Shown here in pieces: positions 1-8,477 of a DNA stretch of 64,000 bases (positions are counted from its first letter, which is position 1; each line of letters begins with the position of its first letter). Source of the stretch: Gp6-AA40 sp035649635 (GTDB lineage Bacteria > Acidobacteriota > Vicinamibacteria > Vicinamibacterales > UBA2999); the NCBI GenBank assembly GCA_035649635.1, contig DASRJE010000015.1:1-64000 (forward strand), written 5' to 3'. The notes below the pieces were generated by a model, which ran no database searches, was not told the DNA's origin, and saw only the letters and a program-made list of their open reading frames with translations. The position numbers and the translations under genes were made by a program.

Positions 1-1
1 C

Positions 2-307
2 AACGTCGCTGCGCGATCGAAGGAAATTGGCATTCGCGTCGCCCTGGGAGCGAAACCTCGAAACGTGATCATGTTGGTGTTGCGCCAGGGTGTGGGCTTG
101 GTGATCGCGGGACTCGTGATCGGTGTCGCCGGGGCGGCGGCTCTCTCTCGGCTCGTTGAGGGAATGCTGTTCGGGCTCACGCCTCTGGATCCGATGACAT
201 TCATCACTGTGTCGGCGCTGCTTGCGGCAGTCGCCCTCGTGGCATCGGGCATTCCCGCGCGCCGGGCCACACGTGTCGACCCCCTTGTCTCTATCCGGGC
301 GGAGTAG
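2..307 (+). CDS. ADOP/MacB-like ABC permease, C-terminal fragment (cut by window start)
   Basis: The open frame enters from the left edge and ends at TAG (305-307), giving about 101 residues. It holds the last coupling motif EIGIRVALGAKPRNV, a hydrophobic helix (roughly residues 35-58), a final helix, and the terminal signature RATRVDP followed by SIRAE. This is the last quarter of an FtsX/MacB-type duplicated permease of the inner membrane. The next permease starts 2 bp after the stop, so the two are surely co-transcribed. The ATPase partner and any regulator lie outside the window. Confidence 0.85.
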   Translation, partial: NVAARSKEIGIRVALGAKPRNVIMLVLRQGVGLVIAGLVIGVAGAAALSRLVEGMLFGLTPLDPMTFITVSALLAAVALVASGIPARRATRVDPLVSIRAE

Positions 308-309
308 CT

Positions 310-2985
310 ATGTGGAGAAGGCATCGCAGAAAAGCGTTGGATGGGCTCGACGATGAGATCCGGGAGCACCTCGATCGCGAGACCGATATCAACATCGCGC
401 GCGGTATGTCGCCAGATGAGGCGAGACGACAGGCACGGCTCGCTTTCGGCAATGTCGCGCTCGTGCAGGAAGACGCTCGCGCCGCGTGGACCTGGGGCTG
501 GTTCGAACAGATGCGCCAGGATCTTCGATTTGGCGCTCGCATCCTCACGAACTCACGCGGACTGAGCTTCACGGCGGCGGTGTTGATCGCTCTCGTGATC
601 GGCATCAACACGACGATCTTTTCGATGGTGAACAGCCTGGTGACCCGCCCGGCGCCTGGCGTGAGCGCGGAAGGATTGGTCAGGATCGCTCTCGCTGGTC
701 GGCCGGGAGCGCCTTTCGTCAGTTACCCGGATTATCTCGACTACACGGCGCAGACGACGACACTCCGTTCGCTGACGGCGTTCACCAACGGACGCATCAC
801 GATGACGTCTGATGCGGGCAACTACGCGCTGATGGCGTCTGCGGTCGAACCGAACTTTTTCGACACGGTCGGCATTCGGCCGGTGCGAGGCCGCACGTTC
901 ACTGCGAGCGAAGGGCGCTCGACAAACGCCGCGGAACTCGTGGCAATCGTGAGCTATCGCGCCTGGCAGGACCTGTTTGGCGGGGCTGAGGACATCGTCG
1001 GCCGCAAGATTGCCGTCAATAACCTCCCGGCTACCGTCATCGGCGTCGTCCCTCCGAACTTCCGCGGGACGCTGCTCGCGGAACGGGCGGATGTGTGGCT
1101 GCCGCTGTTGATGTACTGGGGCACTTTTCCAGAGGAGACGCGCCAACGCTGGATAACCGAGCGCAGCGAAACGCCCGTGGACCTGATCGGACGTCTGGCG
1201 AGCGGCCGGAACCTGGCTGCAGCGCAGGCAGACTTCGCTACGATGCAGGCCCGGTTGAACAGCTCGTTTCCCGTGGCCGATCGGCCGTCGATCAACGTCG
1301 TGCGCTACGCGGCCACGGCCGGAGGCGTGATTCCGACCGGCGCGCCGATATTTCTCGCCATCTTCTCCATCGTGACCTTGCTCACGGTTCTGATCGTGTC
1401 GGCGAACGTCGCGAATCTCATGCTGTCTCGTGCCGTTGCCCGCCAGCGCGAGACCGCCATCCGTCAATCGCTGGGGGCATCGCGGTTCAGGATCGTTCGG
1501 CTGCTGCTGGCTGAAGGACTGTCCATTTCCGTCGTGGCGTGGCTGGCCGCCTGCCTGATGACAGTGTGGGCGGCACGCGCGATCCCACGCCTGATGCCGG
1601 AATCACCATTCGCCCAATCAGGGCTCGACTTCAGTCCTGACTGGAGAGTCGTTGCCTACGCGATGGTGCTCGCCGCCATCGGTACTATCGCGTTCAGTCT
1701 TGCTCCTGCGCTCCGTGTCTGGCATCAGGACGCGCTGCCGTGGTTGAAGGCGGGCGAGCACAGTGTCGCGTCGGGAAAATCGCGATTGTCCAATGTACTG
1801 GTCGTGCTGCAACTCGCCTTCTCGGTGGTGCTGCTGAGCGTCGCGGGACTGGCCACTCGTTCGGCGTCGCTCATGATGGTGGATCTTGGCTTTGACTCGA
1901 ACAATCTGCTCCTGCTGACGGTGCGCACGACCGGCACCGCGACGACTCGCGACACCAACCTCGTTCTGCACGATCGCATCGGGGAGCGGCTCAAGAGCAT
2001 TCCCGGTGTCCAGCAGGTTTCTTATGTCCGTAACTTCCCGAGCACGGAGATGGTCAGTACCCCTGGCGGCACCAACGCCGCTCGAGCCACAGTGCACATC
2101 GTTGGCCCGAATTACTTTCCGGCCATGGGGCTTTCGCTGACCTCAGGGCGTGCACTGAGCACTGCCGACCGGGATCGACCAGATGCCATGGCCGTGATCA
2201 ATCAGAACCTCGCGGACATGCTCTGGCCGGGCCAGAGCCCACTGGGCAAAACAATGACGTTCAGGACTGTGAGCTTCCGCGGGCCGATCGGTACGGGGAC
2301 GGATCAGGTCGAGGTGGTCGGTGTGGCGCCGAACGCCTTCGTCACCGGTTTCAATCCCGAGCGGCCGGATCCTCGTCCGAACCTGGCGTTCATCGTAGAG
2401 CAGCGCGCGTTCGCGACGGGCCGTCGCGATCCTGCCGCACCCGGCGAGATCACGTTTTACCTGCGCCATGGCAACTCCGATCTCGATCCCGTGGCGTCGG
2501 CGCTGGGGCCGGCGCTGCGCGCGCTGGAGCCGCGGGTTGCCATCGTGTCGACGCGGACGATGAACGCTCAACTCGAAGGGGTGACGTTCACGGCGCGCAT
2601 GATCGCGAGGCTGCTGCTCATCTTCTCGTTGATATCGCTGCTCATTGCCGCAATCGGCCAGTACGCCGTGGTCGCCTTCAACATGCGGCGCCGTGTCCGT
2701 GAGTTCGGCGTGCGAATCGCGCTCGGCGCATCAGCGCGACAGGTGCTGTCGACAGTATTCGGCGAAGGGTTCGCGTTGACAGCAGTCGGCCTGCTGGTGG
2801 GCTTGCTCCTCAGTCTGGGAGTCGCTGTGGCCGTGCGCGGAGTGCTGTTTGGTGTGACGCCGACTGATGCGCCGACGTACGCCGGCGTCTTCGCGCTGCT
2901 CGGGTCCGTGGCCCTCATCGCATGTTGCCTGCCCGCCCTGGCGGCAACTCGGGTGGATCCCGTCAAAGCGCTTCGGCAAGAGTAG
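310..2985 (+). CDS. ADOP family ABC permease with permease prefix domain 1
   Basis: This protein of 891 residues has a cytoplasmic alpha-helical prefix (about 1-60) with the pattern LDDEIREHLDRE...EARRQARLAFGN, the type found on permeases controlled by PadR repressors. A juxtamembrane segment (MRQDLRFGARIL) and TM1 (about 90-113) follow, then a MacB-like periplasmic core (115-340), TM2-TM5 (about 344-515) with coupling motif ETAIRQSLGASRFRIV, a second periplasmic core (520-755), and TM6-TM8 (about 765-880). It ends DPVKALRQE, the usual ADOP tail. The start ATG lies 2 bp after the preceding permease stop. It is presumably an ATP-driven efflux or mechanotransmission subunit; the substrate cannot be read from sequence. 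A PadR gene would be expected just left of the window. Confidence 0.93.
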   Translation: MWRRHRRKALDGLDDEIREHLDRETDINIARGMSPDEARRQARLAFGNVALVQEDARAAWTWGWFEQMRQDLRFGARILTNSRGLSFTAAVLIALVIGINTTIFSMVNSLVTRPAPGVSAEGLVRIALAGRPGAPFVSYPDYLDYTAQTTTLRSLTAFTNGRITMTSDAGNYALMASAVEPNFFDTVGIRPVRGRTFTASEGRSTNAAELVAIVSYRAWQDLFGGAEDIVGRKIAVNNLPATVIGVVPPNFRGTLLAERADVWLPLLMYWGTFPEETRQRWITERSETPVDLIGRLASGRNLAAAQADFATMQARLNSSFPVADRPSINVVRYAATAGGVIPTGAPIFLAIFSIVTLLTVLIVSANVANLMLSRAVARQRETAIRQSLGASRFRIVRLLLAEGLSISVVAWLAACLMTVWAARAIPRLMPESPFAQSGLDFSPDWRVVAYAMVLAAIGTIAFSLAPALRVWHQDALPWLKAGEHSVASGKSRLSNVLVVLQLAFSVVLLSVAGLATRSASLMMVDLGFDSNNLLLLTVRTTGTATTRDTNLVLHDRIGERLKSIPGVQQVSYVRNFPSTEMVSTPGGTNAARATVHIVGPNYFPAMGLSLTSGRALSTADRDRPDAMAVINQNLADMLWPGQSPLGKTMTFRTVSFRGPIGTGTDQVEVVGVAPNAFVTGFNPERPDPRPNLAFIVEQRAFATGRRDPAAPGEITFYLRHGNSDLDPVASALGPALRALEPRVAIVSTRTMNAQLEGVTFTARMIARLLLIFSLISLLIAAIGQYAVVAFNMRRRVREFGVRIALGASARQVLSTVFGEGFALTAVGLLVGLLLSLGVAVAVRGVLFGVTPTDAPTYAGVFALLGSVALIACCLPALAATRVDPVKALRQE

Positions 2986-2996
2986 CGGGAAGGTTC

Positions 2997-3818
2997 GTGA
3001 TCTTTGTGGTTCCGACGTACGATACCCGGATGGAAGTCCGCATCTATTCGAACTCCAGGCGACCTGGCGTTGGTATGGCGCCGAAGCGGGAAGGGTCGCG
3101 TCCGTTGCTGCCGCAGCATGCGCGCCACTGCCCAGTGCTCGAGGCGGGGAGCGCGCTCGGGTTCATGGTGTATGCGTCGCTCGAGCCCAAGGAATCGGTC
3201 TACGTGGAGTTCGAAGGAGATGGACGCTACAAGTTCGTTTACTACCTGCAAACCCAGACCGGGAAACGAGCCCCTCTCTTTCAGGTCACGATGAGCCTGT
3301 CAGTCGGCGGCGTTGGCATGATGAAGGAGGACGTGACGTTCGTGGGGGCGCCGGTGTTGTCGCGCGAAGCGGCAGTGGCAGTCATGCGCGCGTTCCTCGT
3401 GCCGGAGGACATGGGCACCCCGACCGGTGCGATCGCGCTCCGTGGAGCGACGAACTTCCAGACTCCGCAGGGCTGGGACACGGTTTACTCGCCGATCCTC
3501 AACATGATTGAGCGGCCAATGGCGCCAATGCTGTCGGTCCGCGTCGAAACCGATTGGTACTCGCACGAAACCGAGTTCCGTTACGTGCTGCAGCCGGGTG
3601 AGGGGATCACGATGGAACACAGCATCCCCATCGGTCAGGTATTCTTCGTGCCGCGCGAGCAGATCACGATGCGCCAGTGCACGAGCGAAGAGCTGAAGGC
3701 CATCGAAGCGTCACGCGATGAGTTCCATCATCACAAAGCAGCGGCGACGCAACAGACCTCGTACGGTCTGAGCTACAGCCCGCACTATCTGCGACAGAGC
3801 CGCGCCCAGAAGGATTAG
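2997..3818 (+). CDS. DUF6065-like protein of unknown function
   Basis: I choose the GTG at 2997 because AGCGGGAAGG lies just upstream and the frame then clears the end of the permease gene; ATG 3030 is an alternative. The product is about 273 residues with no signal peptide or membrane helix. It has mixed alpha/beta composition with conserved-looking segments VYVEFEGDGRYKF, TNFQTPQGWDTVYSP, RVETDWYSHETEF and IGQVFFVPREQI. From memory it resembles the DUF6065 family; I cannot confirm this without a profile search. The gene is 11 bp downstream of the permease and convergent with the HxlR gene (9 bp gap), so it may be the last gene of the permease operon. Confidence 0.6.
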   Translation: MIFVVPTYDTRMEVRIYSNSRRPGVGMAPKREGSRPLLPQHARHCPVLEAGSALGFMVYASLEPKESVYVEFEGDGRYKFVYYLQTQTGKRAPLFQVTMSLSVGGVGMMKEDVTFVGAPVLSREAAVAVMRAFLVPEDMGTPTGAIALRGATNFQTPQGWDTVYSPILNMIERPMAPMLSVRVETDWYSHETEFRYVLQPGEGITMEHSIPIGQVFFVPREQITMRQCTSEELKAIEASRDEFHHHKAAATQQTSYGLSYSPHYLRQSRAQKD

Positions 3819-3827
3819 CGACTCGCC

Positions 3828-4535
3828 TCAGACTGCAGCCGCCGCGTGACTTCGCCGTTCGCGCTCCGCGTGGACGAAGCGGGCCATGGGACTCCAGAGC
3901 AGCCAGCGCGGGAATGCGCGAACCAGCGCTGGTGCCCCTTCGATCACCAGATGGCCCGAACGAACGGCTGCGTCGTAGTCGATCTGGCCAGCCCAGACGC
4001 GCTGAAAGTAAGCGAGATCCGATTTGACGATCAGATGCGGATCGAATCCTGGCGGCTTCAGGCAGACGGAGGTCTCATGCGGCTCGAGGACCAGCCAGAG
4101 TCGTTGAGCCCCTCTCCCGGTGAAATCGAGCTCGACCACGGTTCTCTGCGGCGGCAACAGTTCCTTGCGGATGCGACGCCGTATCATCCAGGCCATCAGC
4201 ACCGGGTCCTCTTCATCGGGTCGTGGATCGCGGAAGACCCATCGGATCGCCCAGGCACCAAGCCGATCGAGGACACGCTGCAGATCGCGCCCGGCCGGCG
4301 TGAGCTCATACAACGTCATCTTCGGGCGATCGCTGACGCGCCGCTCGACTACCCCCGTGTCCTCAAGTTGACGAAGCCGGCTCACCAGCAGCGACCGTGA
4401 GATGCCGGGAAGCCCGCGTTCGATTTCATTGAAATGATGGCAGCCGGCGAGAAGTTCCCGGACGATCAGCGGCGTCCAGCGATCGGCCAGGATTTCAGAA
4501 GCGCGGGCAACCGGACAGTATTGGTGGTACTCCAT
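3828..4535 (-). CDS. HxlR family winged-helix transcriptional regulator
   Basis: The 235-residue protein begins MEYHQYCPVARASEILADRW, the classic HxlR opening with an early Cys, followed by a winged helix (about 15-100) with FNEIERGLPGISRSLLVSRL and a wing ending DTGVVERRVSD. HxlR regulators are usually about 110-130 residues. Here an extra C-terminal domain (about 125-225; DFTGRGAQRLWLVLEP) looks like the SCP2-type domain found in some longer HxlR members. It is divergent from the haloperoxidase gene, and a palindromic candidate operator lies between them, so local repression or activation of that gene is a reasonable inference. The Shine-Dalgarno before its ATG is weak. Confidence 0.88.
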   Translation of the reverse strand: MEYHQYCPVARASEILADRWTPLIVRELLAGCHHFNEIERGLPGISRSLLVSRLRQLEDTGVVERRVSDRPKMTLYELTPAGRDLQRVLDRLGAWAIRWVFRDPRPDEEDPVLMAWMIRRRIRKELLPPQRTVVELDFTGRGAQRLWLVLEPHETSVCLKPPGFDPHLIVKSDLAYFQRVWAGQIDYDAAVRSGHLVIEGAPALVRAFPRWLLWSPMARFVHAERERRSHAAAAV

Positions 4536-4567
4536 CGCAGGATTCTGCTACCAGCGTCGGATCGCCG

Positions 4568-4607
4568 CCAGTTCGAATTTTGAACTGGAGGAGTCCGATG
4601 TTCGAAC
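4568..4607. promoter_or_regulatory. Candidate HxlR operator between divergent genes
   Basis: A perfect 7-bp inverted repeat CCAGTTC / GAACTGG (4568-4574 and 4582-4588) has a 7-nt AT-rich centre. A second palindrome, GTTCGAAC, lies at 4600-4607. The core GTTCGAA recurs at 4571 and 4600, 29 bp apart, close to three helical turns. This is what a dimeric winged-helix repressor site in a 118-bp divergent promoter should look like. The binding protein is inferred from position only. Confidence 0.5.
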
Positions 4608-4653
4608 TTTCGCCGCTCGGGTAGCGGACGTAGCGTTCGCCTCGGAGGTCGCT

Positions 4654-5910
4654 ATGAGGCGGATGAGCTTGTTCCTGACATGTTACGTGTTGCTTGCTGT
4701 TGCAAAGCCTTGCGCCGCTCAGTCGGTACTCCCCGACGTTATTAACGAGTGGAGCGTACTCGCGTCGCAACTTGCCGCGGCGCCGCCGGCCATGCACCCG
4801 TTGCGGACGCCGGTCACACTCGCGATGCTGCATCTTGCCATGTATGACGCGGTGAACGCCGCAAGCGGGACGCGCGAGGCTTACGCTGTCAGTCCCAGCG
4901 TTCCGCGCGCGCTCGCGCGCGGGTCTTCTGCATATGCCGCCGCGGTCGCGGCTGGCCACGGCGTCTTGATCAACGAATTCCCTCGTCATGCCGAGACGCT
5001 GGACGCGAAACGTCGAATGCTGGACGGTGCGCTGCCGGACAGCGCTGAAAAATCGAACGGTGCCCGCCTTGGTGCGAAGGTTGCCCTGAAACTGCTGGCG
5101 TTGCGTGCTCACGACGGTAGGGATGCCGTTCTGCCGGCGTTCGACCCTGGAACGGGCCCGGGCGCGTATGTGCCGACGCCGCCGCTGTCGCAGGCAGTCG
5201 ACTCCGAGTTTCTCGCATACATCACGCCTTTCACGATGAACAGCGCGGCCCAGTTCCGCCCAGCTGGACCGCCGAGGTTGGGTTCACGGCGATATGCGAG
5301 GGACTACAACGAGGTGATGAGCTTTGGCGTCAAGGACGGATCTGCGCGAACAGCCGAGCAGACCGAAACGGCGATGTTCTGGCAGCCGCTCGCCGGAACA
5401 GTCTGGCCGGCCACGATCCGGCGAATGGCGGCAGAGCAGTCACTCGATCTGCTGGCACGAGCGCACTTCGAGGCCGCCGCGTTTGCTGCGTTCGCCGACA
5501 GCCTCATCGCGTGCTGGGACGCGAAGTTTCATTTCAGATTCTGGCGTCCAGTCACGGCGATTCGCGCTGGCGAGACCGACCACAACGAGAACACGGTGGC
5601 CGAGCCGTCGTGGGAACCGATGTTCGATACACCGAACTTTCCCGAGTATCCGTCGGGGCATGCCTGCGCGACAGCGGCCGTCGCACACACCATCGAAGAC
5701 TACTTCGACCATGACGTACCGATTCCAGCTCACAGCGTCAGAACGAACACCGAACGTATCTATCGGAAGGCGAGCGACGTCGTGAACGAAGTCATCGAAG
5801 CGCGCATGATGATCGGCGTCCACTTCAGGACCGCGGACGAGGATGGCGCTGCGATCGGACGAAAGATCGCCAGGCAGATCCGCAGCCGGTTCTTCAAACG
5901 TGTCGAGTAA
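4654..5910 (+). CDS. Secreted vanadium-dependent haloperoxidase / PAP2-like phosphatase
   Basis: The 418-residue protein has a Sec signal peptide (about 1-22, ending PCAAQ) and the three active-site patches of the PAP2/vanadium haloperoxidase superfamily. These are KFHFRFWRPVTAIR at about 291 (Lys and Arg vanadate/phosphate ligands), YPSGHA at about 332 (Ser-Gly-His), and MIGVHFRTADEDG at about 387, which carries the His that coordinates vanadate or forms the phospho-intermediate. The length fits bacterial chloro/bromoperoxidase-like members rather than small lipid phosphatases. The probable reaction is peroxide-dependent halide oxidation in the periplasm or outside the cell; phosphatase activity cannot be excluded. 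A GGAGG box lies about 7 nt before ATG 4654. The gene is divergent from an HxlR regulator and convergent with the propeller gene. Confidence 0.87.
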   Translation: MRRMSLFLTCYVLLAVAKPCAAQSVLPDVINEWSVLASQLAAAPPAMHPLRTPVTLAMLHLAMYDAVNAASGTREAYAVSPSVPRALARGSSAYAAAVAAGHGVLINEFPRHAETLDAKRRMLDGALPDSAEKSNGARLGAKVALKLLALRAHDGRDAVLPAFDPGTGPGAYVPTPPLSQAVDSEFLAYITPFTMNSAAQFRPAGPPRLGSRRYARDYNEVMSFGVKDGSARTAEQTETAMFWQPLAGTVWPATIRRMAAEQSLDLLARAHFEAAAFAAFADSLIACWDAKFHFRFWRPVTAIRAGETDHNENTVAEPSWEPMFDTPNFPEYPSGHACATAAVAHTIEDYFDHDVPIPAHSVRTNTERIYRKASDVVNEVIEARMMIGVHFRTADEDGAAIGRKIARQIRSRFFKRVE

Positions 5911-5942
5911 GCGATCGACGCGGACGTGCTTCGAACGGGCGG

Positions 5943-7010
5943 CTACTTCGTCAGGGAGCGATAGGCAATTCGATCGGCAAAGAAGGATCCGAGCCACAGC
6001 TCGTTACCCACGCGCAGCGCGATCGCCGTGCCGGTAAACGACGGCGTGGCCGGCCCACGCGCGATCTCGGTCGCCGCCATCGTCTTTGGGTCAATCGTCA
6101 CGACGACGTAGCCGCGCGGGCATCTGATGCCGGCTTCCGTTTTGGGAGCCCCACCGCATGCCGGTTCGTCGTCGATCATGCCCGCGGTGATCAAGCGATT
6201 GTCGGCAGTCCAGCGAACGTTATCAGGGCCGAACTCCTTGAGCTGTGCGGTGCGGAGCGGTTTGTACGGAGCGTTGCGCGCGAAGGCGATGATGCGCTTG
6301 GTGGTGGTCGAAGCGACATAGAACTCGCGATCATCTGGCGACGTCTCGATGCCATTGTTGGCGGAGAGCTCAGTGCCAGGAAGCATTTGGAACGTCTTGT
6401 CGCCCGGCTTCCAGGCGAGCACGACACCGGTGTTCCTTTGCGCGAACGCGTCCTCGAAGGTCTTGCCGGGAAGAATGAGCACGGTCGCGACGAGCGAGCC
6501 GTCGCTGAATGCGGCGACGCTGTTGAGCGCCATCTTGTCCGGTGTCACGACGCAGCCGACCCATGTCGCAGCCGGTGTGGCACCGCTGATGTCGAGCTCG
6601 AAAACTTCAACTGACTCGCGGCCCCCGTGGTTTGTCGCATACACGTTGTAACGGCCACTTGCAGCCGGACGCAGGGCGAGGCCATGGAGCACGGCCTGCT
6701 TCGCATCGAGCGGTCCCGGGCAACTTGCGTATTTCGTCTTGTCGGCGCGCGCGCTGGCGGTGCCGGCCGCGTAGAGATTTCTTGCCGTCTTCGCCTGTGT
6801 GTCGACGATGTGCAGTCCGCTGCCGGGCGCCATACCGCTCGCCACCATCCAGCGCGTGTTCGGGACGACGACGAGGTCCTCTGGGTTCTGGACGCCGCAG
6901 ATGAAGTTCAGTCCACCTGCCGGCGTGCACGGCTGCGCTTGTGCGGCGATCGACTCCACGCCGCAGATCGCGGCACATACGAGCGAGATTGCGAGGATCG
7001 TTGATCTCAT
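5943..7010 (-). CDS. Secreted beta-propeller-like protein (SMP-30/gluconolactonase-type fold suspected)
   Basis: The 355-residue product starts with a clear signal peptide (about 1-25, AQAQP). It contains repeated blade-like strands: NPEDLVVVPNTRWMVASG, GSGLHIVDTQAKTARNLY, VEVFELDISGATPAATWVGC, FQMLPGTELSANNGIETSPD and EFYVASTTTKRIIAFARN. The NGIE/PDDREFYVA pattern resembles SMP-30/strictosidine-synthase-like six-bladed propellers. Four or more Cys residues suggest disulfides. GGGAG lies 6 nt before the ATG. It follows the DUF1552 gene on the same strand, separated by a double hairpin repeat. No enzymatic function can be assigned with confidence. Confidence 0.6.
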   Translation of the reverse strand: MRSTILAISLVCAAICGVESIAAQAQPCTPAGGLNFICGVQNPEDLVVVPNTRWMVASGMAPGSGLHIVDTQAKTARNLYAAGTASARADKTKYASCPGPLDAKQAVLHGLALRPAASGRYNVYATNHGGRESVEVFELDISGATPAATWVGCVVTPDKMALNSVAAFSDGSLVATVLILPGKTFEDAFAQRNTGVVLAWKPGDKTFQMLPGTELSANNGIETSPDDREFYVASTTTKRIIAFARNAPYKPLRTAQLKEFGPDNVRWTADNRLITAGMIDDEPACGGAPKTEAGIRCPRGYVVVTIDPKTMAATEIARGPATPSFTGTAIALRVGNELWLGSFFADRIAYRSLTK

Positions 7011-7020
7011 TCAGGCTCCC

Positions 7021-7093
7021 GGCGGGTCTACAAAGCAAGACCCGCCCTACGCTGGTCTGCAGTGTAGGGCGGGTCCTGTTCTTCGGACCCGCC
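7021..7093. repeat. Double hairpin intergenic repeat, GTAGGGCGGGTCT family
   Basis: The first hairpin is GGCGGGTCT (7021-7029) with an 8-nt loop and AGACCCGCC (7038-7046). Read on the minus strand the loop is TGCTTTGT. The second is GTAGGGCGGGTC (7064-7075) pairing with GACCCGCC (7086-7093). GACCCGCCCTAC (7039-7050) and GTAGGGCGGGTC (7064-7075) also pair perfectly over 12 bp, so alternative folds exist. The same stem-loop family recurs at 40.76-40.81 kb and, with other loops, at 19.01 and 49.03-49.09 kb. Confidence 0.75.
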
Positions 7094-7126
7094 GTGAAGA
7101 AGCGCGACGGGTCGTGACGCGAGGCG

Positions 7127-8461
7127 TTAGAGATCGAGCCGGCCCGTGCTGGCGCCAAGCTTCTCTATCTCGGCGCCGGACAGATGCGCCATCGCGAGTA
7201 GCAGGTTCGCCGTCGGCGCTTCCTTGGCTTCGATGTGCCGGTTGCCCTTCATTCGGCCCTGAGCGCCGCCGACCAGCACCGCAGGCGGGTTGCTGCGATC
7301 GTGCTGGTTGCCGTTGCTCATGCCGCTGCCCCAATAGAGCAGCGAGTGGTCGAGCAGGTTGCCGTCGGCGTCCTTGGTGGCCTTCAGCTTGTCGAGGAAC
7401 TCGCTGAACTTCACGATCTGATAGGTGCACAGCTTGGCGTACTTCGCCAGCTTCTCGGCGTCGTTGCCGTGGTGCGAGATGCTGTGATGCGTCTCGGGGA
7501 TGCCGATATGCGCGTAGCCGCGGTCACTCGCTTCGTGACCGATCATGAACGTGAACACGCGGCTGATGTCGCCCTGGAAGGCGAGGTGCATCAGGTCGTA
7601 GGTGATCGTCATGTGGTCGTCGAACGCTTCCGGCAGCCCGATGGGCGCTTCCGGTGTACCCGTGATTGTCCCGAGGCGGGTCTCCATTCGATCGAGCTGC
7701 TGCTCGACCTGCCGGATGTTGCTCAGGTACTCGTCGAGAATCGCGCGGTCAGGTGCACCCAGTGTGCTCCGCAGCTTGGATGTTTCCGCCATGACGGAGT
7801 CGAGCAGGCTCTGCTTCTCCTTGAGGCGCGCGGTCCGCTGTTCCTTCGAGCCGGTCTCACCGAACATGCGCTCGAACGTGACGCGCGGGTTGATCCCGAT
7901 TGGCAGCGGGCTGAAGTCGTCGCGCCAGGAGAGGGCATTGAAGAACGTGCAGGGGAAGCCGTCGCAGGCGCCCACCGCCGTGCCCATGTCCTCGGTGCCG
8001 ACTTCGATCGAGCGTAGCGGCGTGTCGTCGGCAACCGCGTCGGCGATGAACTGATCGAGGGTCTTCTTCGACTCGAGCTTGCCGAATGCGTCACCCGATC
8101 CGTCGCGTGCGCCGACCGGGCCGGTGCCGTTGAGGAAGGCCGAGCTTGCGCCCAGGTGGACCGATTCGCCCCACGGTGCCTTCATCTTGCTGACCGTGAC
8201 GAGCTGATCGCGGAACCCTTCGAGCGGCTGCATCACGGGCTTGAACTCGAAGTCGCTGCCGACAGTCGCCGGATGCCACGTATCCGGATACACGCCGTTC
8301 GGCATGTAGATGGCCCCGAACCGGAACGGCGTTTTTGCCGCCGTCCGCGTCTGGGCCGTCAGAGCCGGCACCATCGCATCGAGCATGGGCAGCGCCATCG
8401 CGGCGCCAAAGGTACCGCGCAGGAACGTGCGGCGGGACAGATGCTTCTTCGTGATGATCAT
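7127..8461 (-). CDS. DUF1552 domain protein with Tat signal
   Basis: The 444-residue protein opens with a twin-arginine signal, LSRRTFLRGTFGAAMALP. The body matches the DUF1552 family: FGAIYMPNGVYPDTWHP, FRDQLVTVSKMKAP, a HLGASSAFLNG segment, a central coiled region (about 225-285) with repeated Leu/Glu/Arg, and a C-terminal HHSISHHGNDAEKL plus LLYWGSGMSNGNQHDRSNPP. DUF1552 proteins are almost always encoded next to DUF1592/DUF1588/DUF1585 cytochromes, exactly as here (16 bp away). The biochemical function is unknown. Transport through Tat implies folding, perhaps with a cofactor, before export. GAGGG precedes the ATG. Confidence 0.92.
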   Translation of the reverse strand: MIITKKHLSRRTFLRGTFGAAMALPMLDAMVPALTAQTRTAAKTPFRFGAIYMPNGVYPDTWHPATVGSDFEFKPVMQPLEGFRDQLVTVSKMKAPWGESVHLGASSAFLNGTGPVGARDGSGDAFGKLESKKTLDQFIADAVADDTPLRSIEVGTEDMGTAVGACDGFPCTFFNALSWRDDFSPLPIGINPRVTFERMFGETGSKEQRTARLKEKQSLLDSVMAETSKLRSTLGAPDRAILDEYLSNIRQVEQQLDRMETRLGTITGTPEAPIGLPEAFDDHMTITYDLMHLAFQGDISRVFTFMIGHEASDRGYAHIGIPETHHSISHHGNDAEKLAKYAKLCTYQIVKFSEFLDKLKATKDADGNLLDHSLLYWGSGMSNGNQHDRSNPPAVLVGGAQGRMKGNRHIEAKEAPTANLLLAMAHLSGAEIEKLGASTGRLDL

Positions 8462-8477
8462 GGCTGCTGTACCCTCG

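Noticed and set aside
553..1467. Minus-strand open frame of about 304 codons inside the 310-2985 permease.
   Set aside because: It is a shadow frame with no conserved motif, signal or ribosome site, and lies in a gene with complete ADOP architecture.
2922..2996. Upstream extension of the DUF6065-like gene to an ATG at 2922.
   Set aside because: It would overlap the permease by 64 bp and add a Gly/Arg/Ser-rich stretch. GTG 2997 has a good ribosome site and no overlap.
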